Assembly: GCA_016195665.1 (NCBI GenBank)
Contig: JACPZD010000040.1
Coordinates: 26,666-90,665 of the forward strand
Length of the DNA stretch: 64,000 nucleotides
Reading direction: 5' to 3'
DNA from: Gammaproteobacteria bacterium
GTDB taxonomy: Bacteria > Pseudomonadota > Gammaproteobacteria > SURF-13
In this document: positions 18,584 to 29,173 of the stretch, piece by piece
How positions within the stretch are numbered: position 1 is the stretch's first letter
Layout of the letters: each line of letters starts with the position of its first letter
The notes under the pieces: generated by a model
Databases searched by the model: none
What the model saw: only the letters and a program-made list of their open reading frames with translations
Told to the model about the DNA's origin: nothing
Made by a program: the position numbers and the translations under genes

Positions 18584-19438
18584 ATGTCATCCTTATTCGA
18601 TTTTGACCGGCAAGAAGAGCGTTATGCGGTGATGGGTAATCCGGTGGCGCACAGTAAGTCGCCGCTGATCCACGCCGCCTTTGCGCGCCAGTTTGGGTTA
18701 AAGATCATCTATACCGCCATCCAGGTGGATGCCGGCGGTTTTCTCCAGGCGGTGGGCAATTTTCAGGCCGCCGGCGGCAAGGGTTTGAATATCACTGTGC
18801 CCTTTAAGCGCGAGGCGTGGCTGATGTCGGACGTGCGTACGCCGCGGGCTGAATTAGCCGGCGCGGTGAATACCCTGACTCTCAAGCCCGACGGCAGCCG
18901 CCACGGAGATAATACCGACGGCATCGGTCTGGTGCGGGATATTATGCGGAATCACGCCGGCCGTATCAGCGGGCAACGTGTCCTGCTGTTGGGGGCCGGC
19001 GGCGCGGTGCGGGGAGTATTAGGACCGTTGCTGGGAGAAAAACCTGCGCAGTTGATTATTGTTAACCGCGATGTGGAAAAGGCGCGGGAGCTGGCGACGG
19101 TGTTTGCCGGGATGGCCAAGATAGAAGTCTGCGCCTATCCGGCACTGACGGGACGAGAGTTTGATCTCATCATTAACGGTACCTCGGCAAGTTTGAGTGG
19201 CGAACTGCCCCCTATCCCTAACGGGATCTTGGCGAAGGACGGTTGGTGTTACGACATGATGTATGCGGTCACGCCCACGGTCTTTGTGCGCTGGAGCGAG
19301 GAGCAGGGCGCAATGAAGTCACTCGATGGGCTGGGCATGCTGGTGGAACAAGCGGCCGAGTCGTTTTTTGTCTGGCATGGAGTGCATCCAGAGACTCTGC
19401 CAGTAATTCAAGAGTTGCGACAGAAACTTAAGCAATAA
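18584..19438 (+). CDS. aroE: Shikimate dehydrogenase
   Basis: Reduces 3-dehydroshikimate to shikimate with NADPH in aromatic amino acid synthesis. 284 residues. Substrate motifs [16 protein letters not shown] and [11 protein letters not shown] (catalytic Lys), then GAVNTL and [17 protein letters not shown] site GAGGAVRGV and NRDVEKA. ATG start. Eleven bases before the ald start. Confidence 0.95.
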   Translation: MSSLFDFDRQEERYAVMGNPVAHSKSPLIHAAFARQFGLKIIYTAIQVDAGGFLQAVGNFQAAGGKGLNITVPFKREAWLMSDVRTPRAELAGAVNTLTLKPDGSRHGDNTDGIGLVRDIMRNHAGRISGQRVLLLGAGGAVRGVLGPLLGEKPAQLIIVNRDVEKARELATVFAGMAKIEVCAYPALTGREFDLIINGTSASLSGELPPIPNGILAKDGWCYDMMYAVTPTVFVRWSEEQGAMKSLDGLGMLVEQAAESFFVWHGVHPETLPVIQELRQKLKQ

Positions 19439-19448
19439 GGTGCGAGCC

Positions 19449-20561
19449 ATGATTATCGGCGTGCCGAAAGAGATCAAGGACGGTGAGTACCGTGTCGGCC
19501 TGGTGCCCGCCGGGGTCAAGGCCTTGCGTGATGCGGGCGGCACGGTGTTGATCGAGCGTGCGGCAGGGGCGGGAAGCGGCATCAAGGATCAGGAGTACGC
19601 CGCCGCGGGCGCCGAGATGGCGGCGGAGGCGTCCGAAATCTGGGAACGCGCGCAACTGATCGTCAAGGTCAAGGAGCCGATCGAGCCGGAGTACGATCTG
19701 CTGCGGGAGGGACAGGTTTTGTTCACCTATTTGCATCTGGCGCCAGCCGCTGAATTGACGCGCCTATTACTGCAAAAAAAGGTGACGGGGATCGCCTATG
19801 AAACAATCACCAACGCCCTGGGTGAACTGCCCTTACTTATACCCATGAGCGAGATCGCCGGCCGCATGTCCATACAGGTCGGCGCCACCTACCTCGAACG
19901 GACCTACGGCGGACGCGGTGTATTGCTGAGCGGCGTGCCGGGTGTGCTGCCGGCCAAGGTCGTCATCATCGGCGGCGGCGCGGTGGGCAAGAACGCGGCC
20001 AGGATGGCCGTGGGGCTCGGTGCGCAGGTGACGATCATCGATATCAGGCTGGAGCATCTGCGTCACCTGGACGATCTCTTTCAGGGTGGCGTCCGTACCC
20101 TTGTTTCCAACAGCTACAACATTTGGAACGCCATTGAGAACGCCGATGTGGTGATTGGCGCGGTGTTGATCCCGGGCGCCTCTGCGCCCAAACTCATCAC
20201 GCGCGAGATGCTCTCCTTCATGCACAAAGGCGCGGTGATCGTGGATGTCTCGGTGGACCAGGGCGGTTGCGTGGAGACTTCGCACCCGACGACGCACAGT
20301 CACCCCACTTTCGTGGTGGATGATGTGGTGCACTATGGTGTCGCCAATATGCCCGGCGCCGTGCCGCGTACCGCGACCTTCGCATTGACCAACGCCACCT
20401 TGCCCTATGTGCTCAGGTTGGCCACGCAAGGTTTTAAAAACGCGATAAACGCCGATGCCGGTCTCAAGGCAGGCGTGAATACCTATCAAGGTCATGTTAC
20501 TTACCAGGCCGTTGCAACGGCGCAGGGTCTCACGTATACGCCGCTTGAAAAAGTGATTTAA
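19449..20561 (+). CDS. ald: Alanine dehydrogenase
   Basis: Interconverts L-alanine and pyruvate with NAD. About 370 residues: [20 protein letters not shown], catalytic Lys in [10 protein letters not shown], catalytic His in [12 protein letters not shown] site [15 protein letters not shown], and the C-terminal [20 protein letters not shown]. The ATG at 19449 follows AAGG and is preferred over the GTG at 19440. It ends in a four-base convergent overlap with srkA. Confidence 0.95.
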   Translation: MIIGVPKEIKDGEYRVGLVPAGVKALRDAGGTVLIERAAGAGSGIKDQEYAAAGAEMAAEASEIWERAQLIVKVKEPIEPEYDLLREGQVLFTYLHLAPAAELTRLLLQKKVTGIAYETITNALGELPLLIPMSEIAGRMSIQVGATYLERTYGGRGVLLSGVPGVLPAKVVIIGGGAVGKNAARMAVGLGAQVTIIDIRLEHLRHLDDLFQGGVRTLVSNSYNIWNAIENADVVIGAVLIPGASAPKLITREMLSFMHKGAVIVDVSVDQGGCVETSHPTTHSHPTFVVDDVVHYGVANMPGAVPRTATFALTNATLPYVLRLATQGFKNAINADAGLKAGVNTYQGHVTYQAVATAQGLTYTPLEKVI

Positions 20562-21580
20562 TCCCACTCCAATGGCGGCTCATCCAGCAGCGCGGCCTGT
20601 TCGCGCAATGCGAGGATCTGTTCCTGCCAGTAACGCTGCGTGTTGAACCACGGGAAATTGAGCGGGAAGCTCGGATCTTGCCAGCGCCGCGCGAGCCAGG
20701 CGGAGTAGTGAATCATGCGCAGGATGCGCAGCGGTTCGATGATCTGTAGCTCGCGCGGGTCGAAGTTGTGAAAATCGCAATAACCCTCGAGAATGTCTGT
20801 GAGTTGGATCGTCTGTTCGGCGCGCTCTCCGGAGAGCAACATCCAGATATCCTGCACCGCCGGACCCATCCGGCAGTCGTCAAAGTCCACAAAATGCGGA
20901 CCGCGGTCGGTCCATAAGATATTGCCGGGATGACAATCGCCGTGCAGGCGTATGTGTTGTATGCTTCCCGCGCGCGCGAATAGATCCGCCACCTGCTTTA
21001 ACAAACCTTCTACCAGAGTGCGATAGGCAATCTCCAAATCCGCGGGAATGAAGCCGTGTTCCAGTAAAAATCGTGCGGCGTCGTGGCCGAACTCCTGTAC
21101 GGTGAGCGTGGGCCGATGACGAAAGATCTGTGTCGCTCCAATAGCATGGATGCGTCCTATAAAACGACCCACCCACTCGCGTTGCCCGGGATCTTCTAGG
21201 TCAGGGCAACGCCCGCCCTGACGCGGGAACAGGGCAAAGCGGAAACCTTTATAATGAAAAAGAGTGTTTCCGTCCATTCCCGGCAATGGAGGCACTACCG
21301 GAATTTCATGCTCGGCCAGTTGCAGCGTGTAGGCGTGCTCCTCCAGGATGGCTTCATCGGACCAGCGCCCCGGCCGGTAAAACTTCGCCACCAATGGGGC
21401 GCCGTCTTCGATACCGACCTGATAGACGCGATTCTCATAGCTGTTGAGCGTGAGGAACGCCCCCGTGCAGCGGACTCCATAACTTTCTACGGCGTCGAGA
21501 ATGACATCGGGGCTTAGGGCGTAGTAGGGTGTTTCGCTGCTCGCAACAGTCTGTTCGGACTTGTCAAGATGTTCGGTCAT
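20558..21580 (-). CDS. srkA: Stress response kinase SrkA (YihE-like)
   Basis: Ser/Thr protein kinase of the APH-like fold that in E. coli protects against programmed death under stress. 340 residues. ATP lysine region [20 protein letters not shown], catalytic loop [12 protein letters not shown], metal loop [20 protein letters not shown]. Full length. Ends convergent with ald; divergent from prlC. Confidence 0.93.
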   Translation of the reverse strand: MTEHLDKSEQTVASSETPYYALSPDVILDAVESYGVRCTGAFLTLNSYENRVYQVGIEDGAPLVAKFYRPGRWSDEAILEEHAYTLQLAEHEIPVVPPLPGMDGNTLFHYKGFRFALFPRQGGRCPDLEDPGQREWVGRFIGRIHAIGATQIFRHRPTLTVQEFGHDAARFLLEHGFIPADLEIAYRTLVEGLLKQVADLFARAGSIQHIRLHGDCHPGNILWTDRGPHFVDFDDCRMGPAVQDIWMLLSGERAEQTIQLTDILEGYCDFHNFDPRELQIIEPLRILRMIHYSAWLARRWQDPSFPLNFPWFNTQRYWQEQILALREQAALLDEPPLEWD

Positions 21581-21632
21581 GATCGCTCGTGGTAGATTAT
21601 TAAGGACTTAACGAATAAAGGTAACATAATTC

Positions 21633-23774
21633 ATGACCAATCCCTTGTTGGAATTCAGCGGCCTGCCACGGTTTTCCGTCATTCTGCCTGAGCATGTCGA
21701 GCCGGCAGTTGACGCCCTGCTGGCCGGTAATCGCACCCGCATTGCGGCGTTGCTGGATGCCACGGCGCACTACACCTGGGATAATCTGATACAACCCATT
21801 GAAGATCTGGAGGAGCGCCTGGAGCATGCATGGTCCACCGTCAGTCATCTCAACGCCGTGGTCAATTCGGAGGCGCTGCGCGCGGCCTACAACGCCTGTC
21901 TTCCCAAGCTCAGCGACTACGCGGCCGAGATGGGACAAAACGCACGCCTCTATCAGGCCTACAAAGCCATCGCCGCAGGGCCTGAATACACTGCACTGAG
22001 CGTGGCGCAGAAAAAGATCATTGACAATGCCTTGCGTGATTTTCACCTTTCCGGCATTGACCTCAATCCCGCCGCCCAGGCGCGCTACAAGGCCATCACG
22101 CAAGAGCTTTCCAAACTCGCCAGTCAATTCGAGGAGCATCTGCTGGACGCGACTCACGGCTGGACTCGCCACGTGACAGACGCGGCCGGGCTTGCCGGGC
22201 TGCCGCCCACCGCGGTCGCGCTGGCCCGGCAACGCGCGGAGGTCGCTCCCGGCTTCCTGCCTCCCGCGACATTAGTACCTCCGTGTACGTCACAGGACAA
22301 ACTGGACGGCTGGCTGTTCACCCTGGAACTGCCTTCTTATCTGCCGGTGATGAAATACGCTGATCACCGCACGCTGCGCCATGAGATGTACGAGGCCTAT
22401 GTCACGCGCGCCAGCGAACTCGGGCCCAATGCAGGCAAGTGGGATAATGGCCCGATTATTGAAAAATTATTGCCGCTGCGTCACGAGTTGGCGCAACTGT
22501 TGGGTTTTAATAATTACGCTGAGCTGTCACTCGCAAAAAAAATGGCCAAGAGCAGCTCCCAGGTTATGGGTTTTCTCAATGACCTGGCGCGCCGCTCGAA
22601 ACCGATGGCTGAGCATGAGTTCACCGAACTCAGGGAATTCGCGCACGCCCAGGGAATCGAGACGCTGGAGGCATGGGACATTCCCTACTACACCGAAAAA
22701 CTCAGCCAGCACAAATACGCCATCTCACAAGAGGACCTGCGCCCCTACTTTCCCGAGCCGCGGGTGCTGGAGGGTTTGTTTGCAATCATGAACCGTCTCT
22801 ACAATCTCAGCGTCAGGGAGGTCAAGGGCGTGGAAGTCTGGCGTCCCGATGTGCGTTTCTATGAAGTCCGCGATGCCGCTACCCAAGAAGTGCGCGGCCA
22901 ATTTTATCTTGACCTGTACGCGCGTCCGCACAAGCGCGGAGGCGCATGGATGGCCGAGTGCATCACCCGCAAGCGCACTGCGGCCGGGGTGCAGACCCCG
23001 GTCGCCTATCTGACCTGTAATTTCAGCGCACCGATCGGCGACGATCCTGACGTACAGGGACGTACTAATGTCGCGGGAGGCAGGATGCCGGGAGCGACCG
23101 CGCTGTTCACCCACGACGAGGTGCTCACCCTGTTTCACGAGTTCGGCCACGGCCTGCATCACCTGCTCACGCGCGTGGATTATGCCGGTGTGGCCGGCAT
23201 CAACGGCGTCGCGTGGGATGCAGTGGAACTGCCCAGCCAATTCATGGAGAACTGGTGTTGGGAGCGTGAGGCGCTGGATCTGATCGCCGGACACTATCAG
23301 ACCGGCGCACCGCTGCCGCAGTCCATGTTGGACAAGATGCTCGCTGCAAAAAACTTCCAGTCAGGCCTGCACATGCTCCGGCAACTGGAATTTTCGCTGT
23401 TCGATTTTCGCCTGCACCTGGAGTTTGACCCGCAAAAAGGCCCGCAGGTGCGCGAGTTGCTCGATGAGGTGCGTGCGGAGGTCGCCGTCATTCGACCGCC
23501 CGCCTTCAATCGTTTTGCCAACAGCTTCTCGCATATCTTCGCCGGCGACTACGGTGCGGGTTATTACAGCTACAAATGGGCTGAAGTCTTGTCCTCCGAC
23601 GCATACGCCAAGTTCGAGGAGCGCGGCATCTTTGATCGCGCCACCGGCCTGCATTTCCTGCACACCGTCCTTGAGCAGGGCGGCAGCCGCGAGCCGATGG
23701 AGCTGTTCGTAGAGTTTCGCGGCCGGGAACCGACCATAGATGCGTTATTGCAACATAGTGGCATTGCGACATGA
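21633..23774 (+). CDS. prlC: Oligopeptidase A (M3 family), with two in-frame inserts
   Basis: Cytoplasmic zinc metallopeptidase that degrades peptides such as signal peptides. Active site HEFGHGLHH near residue 505, the third ligand region in ENWCWEREAL. The protein has 713 residues where the family has about 680. The excess is explained by two 17-residue inserts. The first, VAPGFLPPATLVPPCTS at residues 204-220, lies between the conserved ALARQRAE and DGWLFTLELPSYLPVM. The second, DVQGRTNVAGGRMPGAT, lies between CNFSAPIGDDP and ALFTHDEVLTLFHEFGHG, only ten residues before the zinc motif. The DNA of the two inserts is the same element in opposite orientations. All catalytic residues are kept. 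Confidence 0.94.
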   Translation: MTNPLLEFSGLPRFSVILPEHVEPAVDALLAGNRTRIAALLDATAHYTWDNLIQPIEDLEERLEHAWSTVSHLNAVVNSEALRAAYNACLPKLSDYAAEMGQNARLYQAYKAIAAGPEYTALSVAQKKIIDNALRDFHLSGIDLNPAAQARYKAITQELSKLASQFEEHLLDATHGWTRHVTDAAGLAGLPPTAVALARQRAEVAPGFLPPATLVPPCTSQDKLDGWLFTLELPSYLPVMKYADHRTLRHEMYEAYVTRASELGPNAGKWDNGPIIEKLLPLRHELAQLLGFNNYAELSLAKKMAKSSSQVMGFLNDLARRSKPMAEHEFTELREFAHAQGIETLEAWDIPYYTEKLSQHKYAISQEDLRPYFPEPRVLEGLFAIMNRLYNLSVREVKGVEVWRPDVRFYEVRDAATQEVRGQFYLDLYARPHKRGGAWMAECITRKRTAAGVQTPVAYLTCNFSAPIGDDPDVQGRTNVAGGRMPGATALFTHDEVLTLFHEFGHGLHHLLTRVDYAGVAGINGVAWDAVELPSQFMENWCWEREALDLIAGHYQTGAPLPQSMLDKMLAAKNFQSGLHMLRQLEFSLFDFRLHLEFDPQKGPQVRELLDEVRAEVAVIRPPAFNRFANSFSHIFAGDYGAGYYSYKWAEVLSSDAYAKFEERGIFDRATGLHFLHTVLEQGGSREPMELFVEFRGREPTIDALLQHSGIAT
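22242..22292 (-). repeat. In-frame coding repeat, copy in prlC (51 bp, reverse)
   Basis: Read on the minus strand: TGACGTACACGGAGGTACTA then ATGTCGCGGGAGGCAGGAAG and CCGGGAGCGAC. Exactly 51 bases, adding 17 residues to the protein. Same family as 23049, 51905, 55417, 56373 and the MITE at 14603. Confidence 0.88.
23049..23099 (+). repeat. In-frame coding repeat, copy in prlC (51 bp, forward)
   Basis: GACGTACAGGGACGTACTAA, TGTCGCGGGAGGCAGGATGC, CGGGAGCGACC: 51 bases, giving DVQGRTNVAGGRMPGAT. Contains the small palindromes GTAC-AGGGAC-GTAC and GGCA-GGA-TGCC. Confidence 0.9.
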
Positions 23775-23814
23775 CAGATTTCACGCAAAGGGGCAAAAAT
23801 ATTTATAGAACTAC

Positions 23815-23926
23815 ATTCACCGCAGAGGATGCAGAGAAACGCAAAGAAAAATACACAAACCGCCAAAGGCGCAGAGAAATAAGATCAAAAAAACTTGGCT
23901 TCTACTCCGCGTCCTCTGCGGTGAAT
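23815..23926. repeat. Inverted repeat of the ACCGCAGAGGACGCAGAG type
   Basis: ATTCACCGCAGAGGATGCAG (23815-) pairs with CTCCGCGTCCTCTGCGGTGA (23905-). Inside and beyond are CCGCCAAAGGCG and TTTGGCGCCTTTGCGTCTTG, the second arm family, also seen at 57521 and 57709. Non-coding, between prlC and xth. Confidence 0.7.
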
Positions 23927-23969
23927 AGTTTTTAATTTGGCGCCTTTGCGTCTTGGCGTGACATAAGCA

Positions 23970-24740
23970 ATGCTGAAAATCGCCACCTGGAACGTGAACT
24001 CCTTGCGCGTGCGTCTGCCGCATCTGTTGGACTGTCTGGTGGCCACTCAGCCCGACATCGTCGCTCTACAGGAGACCAAACTGCCCGACAGCGATTTTCC
24101 GCTCGCTGAAATTCAGCAGGCGGGTTATCAAGCCGTCTTCTCCGGTCAAAGGACTTACAACGGTGTCGCCATCCTCAGCCGCACGCCCGCCGGCGACATG
24201 CTCACGGATATCCCCGGGCTGGACGATGAGCAGCGCCGCATCCTGGCGGTGTCATTTAATGGACTACGCGTCGTCAATGTGTATATTCCAAACGGGGCAT
24301 GTGTCGGCTCGGATAAATACCATTATAAATTGGCGTGGCTGGAGAAGCTGACGGCCTACCTGCATCACGAACTGGAGCGCCACCCCCGGCTGGTTCTGCT
24401 CGGTGACTTCAACATAGCGCCCGAAGACCGCGATGTACATGATCCCAAGGCGTGGGAAGGACAGGTGCTGGTGAGCGAGCCGGAACGGGCCTATTTCAGG
24501 AAACTGTTGGACCTGGGGTTCGCCGACAGCTTCAGGTTATTCGAACAGGCCCCGGAAACCTATAGCTGGTGGGATTACCGCATGGGCGCCTTTCGACGCA
24601 ATATGGGTTTGCGCATAGACCACATCATGGTGAGCCCGGAGCTGCGCGCCCTCTGCCGCGCGGCGTGGATAGACAAGTCTATGCGTAAATTGGAGCGGCC
24701 TTCGGACCATGCTCCGGTGTTTGCCGAGCTTGAATTGTAG
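23970..24740 (+). CDS. xth: Exodeoxyribonuclease III
   Basis: AP endonuclease and 3' exonuclease of base-excision repair. 256 residues with the family residues in order: TWNVNSLRVRL, ALQETKLPD (metal Glu), the YIPNG catalytic tyrosine, GDFNIAPEDRDVHDP (catalytic Asp/Asn), and RIDHIMVSPEL plus the final PSDHAPV (catalytic His). Full length. Confidence 0.95.
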   Translation: MLKIATWNVNSLRVRLPHLLDCLVATQPDIVALQETKLPDSDFPLAEIQQAGYQAVFSGQRTYNGVAILSRTPAGDMLTDIPGLDDEQRRILAVSFNGLRVVNVYIPNGACVGSDKYHYKLAWLEKLTAYLHHELERHPRLVLLGDFNIAPEDRDVHDPKAWEGQVLVSEPERAYFRKLLDLGFADSFRLFEQAPETYSWWDYRMGAFRRNMGLRIDHIMVSPELRALCRAAWIDKSMRKLERPSDHAPVFAELEL

Positions 24741-24758
24741 GGCCGAATTTATTCGGCC
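24741..24758. terminator. Hairpin GGCCGAAT-TT-ATTCGGCC
   Basis: Perfect 8-bp stem followed by TTTAT, between the convergent xth and the DUF2784 gene. A very similar hairpin is at 52613-52630 after efp, and a relative TGCGAAT-GA-ATTCGCA at 14171-14186. Confidence 0.65.
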
Positions 24759-24759
24759 T

Positions 24760-25155
24760 TTATGTTCTGCGCGGCGGATAGGCGATGAAGGTCACCACGA
24801 CTAACAGCCCAAAGCCGCTATAGATAGAGGCAAATATCCACTCGGGAGCAGAATAAAACAGGATGCGGTTGAGCCAGTATCCGATAAAGCTCAACTCGTA
24901 ACCTGCCTGTCCCGCCATCTCACGCAAACGGTTTTCCAAAACGGTGAGCGGGCAGTTTACCCCCAGCCAGGCCTCGAGGATGACAAACAGAATTGCGGCT
25001 AGATGACTTATGCGGAAGGGGGGGTTGCGGGCCCAACGCCAATTTCTGAGCCAGCCGATCAGGATCCCTATCTCGCCACCCATCACAAATAGGACAAATG
25101 ACGCATGTAAGGTTACCGTGGCATCGGCAAGCCACGCATAGGCTTGGGCGCTCAC
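24760..25155 (-). CDS. DUF2784 membrane protein
   Basis: About 131 residues with four predicted membrane segments and the DUF2784 pattern: [40 protein letters not shown] and [16 protein letters not shown]. Function of the family is unknown. The frame is open further upstream, but the GTG at 25155 overlaps the ubiD stop (GTGA), so the two are coupled. Confidence 0.8.
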   Translation of the reverse strand: MSAQAYAWLADATVTLHASFVLFVMGGEIGILIGWLRNWRWARNPPFRISHLAAILFVILEAWLGVNCPLTVLENRLREMAGQAGYELSFIGYWLNRILFYSAPEWIFASIYSGFGLLVVVTFIAYPPRRT

Positions 25156-26627
25156 CTGTCCGCAAAGATTCCCAGCGCCTGCCAGATTTCGTCCACGCGC
25201 TGTTTCACCTCCGCGCTCATGGTGATGGGTTCGCCCCACTCACGGGTGGTTTCACCCGGCCACTTGTTAGTGGCGTCGAAGCCGATCTTGGAGCCGAGGC
25301 CGGACACCGGCGAGGCGAAGTCGAGATAGTCAATCGGCGTGTTTTCGATGATAGTCGTATCACGCGCCGGGTCCATGCGAGTGGTCATGGCCCAGATGAC
25401 ATCCTTCCAGTCACGGATGTTTACATCATCATCGGTGACGATGACAAACTTGGTGTACATGAATTGACGCAGGAACGACCACACGCCGAACATCACCCGC
25501 TTGGCGTGGCCGGGATATTGTTTTTTCATGCTCACCACGGCAAGCCGATACGAACAGCCCTCCGGCGGCAAATAGAAATCGCTGATCTCGGGAAACTGAC
25601 GCTGTAGCAGGGGCACGAAAACCTCGTTCAGCGCGACGCCCAATACCGCGGGCTCGTCAGGCGGGCGGCCGGTGTAGGTGCTGTGATAAATAGGGTTGTT
25701 GCGGTGCGTGATGCGCTCGATCGTAAACACCGGAAATTTTTCCACCTCGTTGTAATAACCGGTGTGGTCGCCGAAGGGGCCTTCGAGCGCCTCTTCACCC
25801 GGTTCGATGTAGCCCTCCAACACGAACTCGGCGCTGGCCGGTACCTGTAGATCATTGCCCAGACATTTCACCAGCTCGGTCTTGGCGCGACGCAGGAGTC
25901 CCGCGAAGGCATATTCGGAAAGGGTGTCCGGCGCCGGCGTCACCGCGCCCAGTATCGTGGCGGGATCGGCGCCCAGCGCGACCGCGACCGGAAAGCGTTC
26001 GCCGGGACGCGCAATCTGCCAGTCGCGAAAATCCAGCGCACCGCCGCGATGCGCCAGCCAACGCATGATAAGTTTGTTGCGCGCAAGCACTTGCTGGCGG
26101 TAAATCCCCAAATTATGCCGGTCCTTGAACGGCCCCTTGGTGACCACCAGGGCCCAGGTAATGAGCGGCCCTGCGTCGCCTGGCCAACACGTTTGGATGG
26201 GGAGTTTGGATAAGTCTACTGCGTCGGCCTCGATGATATTCTCCTGACAGGGTGCTTTACTGACCACCTTCGGCGCCATGCTCAACACCTGTTTGAGCAC
26301 CGGCAGCTTGTCCCAGGCATCACGCCAGCCCTTGGGCGGTTCAGGTTCCTTCAGATAGGCAAGGAGCTTACCCACCTCGCGCAGCGCCTCTACCGAATCC
26401 TGTCCCATGCCCAACGCCACGCGCCGCGCTGTGCCAAACAGATTGGCCAAAACTGGAATGCTGCTGCCCTTGGGGTTTTCAAACAGCAAGGCCGGCCCGC
26501 CCGCACGCAAGGTGCGGTCGCAGATCTCCGTCATTTCCAAATAGGGATCAACGGAAAGCGTGATGCGCTTAAGCTCACCCTGCCGCTCAAGTTGGGCGAT
26601 GAAATCACGCAGGTCGTTGTATTTCAT
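25152..26627 (-). CDS. ubiD: 4-hydroxy-3-polyprenylbenzoate decarboxylase UbiD
   Basis: Prenylated-FMN-dependent decarboxylase of ubiquinone synthesis. 491 residues from [20 protein letters not shown]; the frame extends upstream but this ATG fits the family. Typical segments: the LGIYRQQVL and [10 protein letters not shown] motifs, the catalytic E-R-E type region [22 protein letters not shown], and [20 protein letters not shown]. The start overlaps the stop of the membrane protein upstream by four bases, an odd partner for a quinone gene. Confidence 0.94.
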   Translation of the reverse strand: MKYNDLRDFIAQLERQGELKRITLSVDPYLEMTEICDRTLRAGGPALLFENPKGSSIPVLANLFGTARRVALGMGQDSVEALREVGKLLAYLKEPEPPKGWRDAWDKLPVLKQVLSMAPKVVSKAPCQENIIEADAVDLSKLPIQTCWPGDAGPLITWALVVTKGPFKDRHNLGIYRQQVLARNKLIMRWLAHRGGALDFRDWQIARPGERFPVAVALGADPATILGAVTPAPDTLSEYAFAGLLRRAKTELVKCLGNDLQVPASAEFVLEGYIEPGEEALEGPFGDHTGYYNEVEKFPVFTIERITHRNNPIYHSTYTGRPPDEPAVLGVALNEVFVPLLQRQFPEISDFYLPPEGCSYRLAVVSMKKQYPGHAKRVMFGVWSFLRQFMYTKFVIVTDDDVNIRDWKDVIWAMTTRMDPARDTTIIENTPIDYLDFASPVSGLGSKIGFDATNKWPGETTREWGEPITMSAEVKQRVDEIWQALGIFADR

Positions 26628-28003
26628 GTGGGAGCTCGATGTACCGTCAGCCAGCGCGGCAAGACTATCCCTTCCCGATAAAGAACCATCATATAGAACA
26701 TCAACATGGGGACAATATGCAACAGGGCGCGATTCAGAGTCGAGAAATCGGCGACCCAAATGTGCGCCTTACTGAAGAAGAACACAATCGCAAGAAAATA
26801 AAAATCGGTGAGGACTAAGATAGTCATGACCCGCAGCGGCGCCGAAAATAGGCGTGTCAAAGCAAACAGCCATAATGCGATGAACAAATACCAAAACAGG
26901 TGCCAGTTATCCATGACGAACATATTCTTTAAGATCGGTTCTCCTACAGGGCTGAATTCAGTATGCAGGGTGTAGCCCAAAATGACCAGTTGTGTCCGGC
27001 CAAGTAGGAACAGCGCAGCACCGCCGACGAGTGCTACACCGATCATTCCGGTGCGCGGCATTAAGGCCACCCACAAGGCCGGCAGAAAGGTCAGCATCCA
27101 TATTTGGCCGGGTATCTTGATGAGCGGGCAGCTTAGCACGAGCAACAAGGCCAATAGCCCCTGCCGATGATCGCGGGTTCGGGCCCAGTGGAAAAAGGCC
27201 ATGGCCGCCAGCCCGTAAACCGTGGCCATGAACAGATCCGCATAACCGGCCAGGGCGATATGCGTGTCGAGCAGCGGCAGCGACAGCAAAAAATAGGTAA
27301 AAATCATGGCGGCCAAAGGCGAAACACCCCACAGTCTGGCCTGACCGTAAAAGGCCAAACCGAGCGCAATGCCGCATTGTAACCAGGGCAGGTTCATCAA
27401 GGAGTCATCCCACCGTCCCAAACTGTAACTCATCCATACTTGCAACAGAGGTATGGTCGCGGGATAGTGCGGCGCAGAGTCGGTGTACGCCTGTGTGGCG
27501 CCTGAAGAGAGCCAGATGTCCGCAGGGACGAATGGAACTAATCGCCCCAATTCATACCAGACACGGGCCTTGGTGGCCCATTGGCTCCAGGCATCCCATG
27601 CAAACAAGGGCCGCCAGATAATTTCCAGCCCTAACCCGGCAAAGCGCAGAATGATTATCGCGAATAAAAAAATGAACAGGGTGTGTTGCCAGCGTATTGG
27701 ATTACGCCAGCTATCGGCCACCAGGTCACTGGTACTGTTGCGTAAAGGTATTTTCCAGTGTAACGGCGCGCCCAGCGTCGTTATGGCGACCAAAGGCAGA
27801 CTGATACTCACGAAGCTAAAGGGGATGCCGAGTAAGTCCAGCAGACGCATGACCAGTGTTGTGACCAGCGCACCTAGCACATAACCATAGCCGAGCCAGA
27901 CAGGCCAGGCCTTGGCACCCCTGTCGCGCCACAAAACCCTCAGCCAGACCACGCCCAGCAGCCAGGGCAGCAGCATGCCCGCGGTCAATCCTAAAAATCC
28001 CAT
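26624..28003 (-). CDS. Polytopic membrane protein, possible GT-C type glycosyltransferase
   Basis: 459 residues, about ten hydrophobic segments. An early luminal-type loop carries [20 protein letters not shown]. This and the surrounding polysaccharide genes suggest a GT-C transferase or polymerase-like protein, but no family is recognised with certainty. Overlaps ubiD by four bases. The next gene upstream ends one base before its start, so the unit 30579-24760 is probably one transcript. Confidence 0.7.
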   Translation of the reverse strand: MGFLGLTAGMLLPWLLGVVWLRVLWRDRGAKAWPVWLGYGYVLGALVTTLVMRLLDLLGIPFSFVSISLPLVAITTLGAPLHWKIPLRNSTSDLVADSWRNPIRWQHTLFIFLFAIIILRFAGLGLEIIWRPLFAWDAWSQWATKARVWYELGRLVPFVPADIWLSSGATQAYTDSAPHYPATIPLLQVWMSYSLGRWDDSLMNLPWLQCGIALGLAFYGQARLWGVSPLAAMIFTYFLLSLPLLDTHIALAGYADLFMATVYGLAAMAFFHWARTRDHRQGLLALLLVLSCPLIKIPGQIWMLTFLPALWVALMPRTGMIGVALVGGAALFLLGRTQLVILGYTLHTEFSPVGEPILKNMFVMDNWHLFWYLFIALWLFALTRLFSAPLRVMTILVLTDFYFLAIVFFFSKAHIWVADFSTLNRALLHIVPMLMFYMMVLYREGIVLPRWLTVHRAPT

Positions 28004-29173
28004 TTAACGTACCTTCAGCAATCCGTAACCGTTGCCCCAGAGAATGAGATCAACGGGAATTTCCTGATTATTACCCAACAAGAGTTTTTGGGCAGTGGGG
28101 TTGTATTGCAACTCTGCTTTTTGGTAGAAGGCGATGTACTCACCTGATCGAAAATTTTGAATAGAGGGAAACCCCGCACTTTTATAAACATTATGCGGAT
28201 AAAGATAGTAAGCCCCGCGGCCTCGCAAGTAATCCAGGTCGGAAAAAAACAAAATCCTTACTGGTGCGGTTGGCAGATTTTCCTTTACCTTCATTACAAA
28301 AACAAATAAATCATCGTCCTCGGCCGATTTGTGCCGTTCTGCCCAGGTCTTCCCTGCATAGTTATGGGAAGTCGCTGACAGCTCATTCAAAAGATTAAAC
28401 TGCCAGCGCAAATCAAGTAATAGCCAAGCACTGAAAAATAACGTGGGGACTACCAGCGGGTTAAATGCCATAACTCGCAGCCAAACCAGAACAAAATAAA
28501 GTCCGCAGGCAATGACTACAATAGCCACTGCTGTGACTAAAAGTGGAAGGGTGGGATATGGTGTTCCTCCATAGAGAAAATTAATGGACGCAGCACTCCA
28601 GGGTTCATGGGTCAGCCACTCGGCCACGAGATCGGACAGGGTTGGCTGAGCGTTGACGGGGATGAGTGTGAGACGATGAATCACCAAAGGCCCGGTGAGC
28701 GGCGCGGTGATGGCCAGCCCAATCTCGCTGAGCTTGCCGCGCCAGGCGGCGTCATCACTGACGCGCAAAGATAGCGTCTGCTGGTCATCCTTATTGAGGG
28801 GTAGAGTAAAAATCTCGCCGGGATTATCAGCCCGGCGCCAAAGAACAAACAAACCTGAGCTTGGGGGTGTGCCGCCGATTTCCAGCCGCACCGTTGAATA
28901 ATCGGTGGCTTCGATCTGGATAGAGGACGCCGATGCGATGGCCACACCCTTATCAGACAAGGCCTCTACTGCAAGCGTATCCTGGCCTTTGTGCCCTTTG
29001 CCTTCTACCAGATTCAACTCAACGCCTGTCCACTGCTGCAGAGCGGGAGGGTGTGGCGGCGCCCGCCAGGCGATAAGCTGCAAAACGGCAGTAAGAAGAA
29101 AGACTGCGCTAATCGCCAATAACAGCGGGGCACTGATCCACCACTCTCGCCAAACAGATCTAAGCAACGTCAT
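28004..29173 (-). CDS. Membrane-anchored protein of the polysaccharide operon
   Basis: 389 residues. N-terminal membrane segment (SAPLLLAISAVFLLTAVLQL), a periplasmic beta-rich part to about residue 200, then two or three membrane segments (LVTAVAIVVIACGLYFVLVW) and a C-terminal soluble part. No family recognised. Its start overlaps the stop of the WcaJ-type gene by four bases; it ends next to the 459-residue membrane protein. Likely works with them in surface glycan synthesis. Confidence 0.65.
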   Translation of the reverse strand: MTLLRSVWREWWISAPLLLAISAVFLLTAVLQLIAWRAPPHPPALQQWTGVELNLVEGKGHKGQDTLAVEALSDKGVAIASASSIQIEATDYSTVRLEIGGTPPSSGLFVLWRRADNPGEIFTLPLNKDDQQTLSLRVSDDAAWRGKLSEIGLAITAPLTGPLVIHRLTLIPVNAQPTLSDLVAEWLTHEPWSAASINFLYGGTPYPTLPLLVTAVAIVVIACGLYFVLVWLRVMAFNPLVVPTLFFSAWLLLDLRWQFNLLNELSATSHNYAGKTWAERHKSAEDDDLFVFVMKVKENLPTAPVRILFFSDLDYLRGRGAYYLYPHNVYKSAGFPSIQNFRSGEYIAFYQKAELQYNPTAQKLLLGNNQEIPVDLILWGNGYGLLKVR

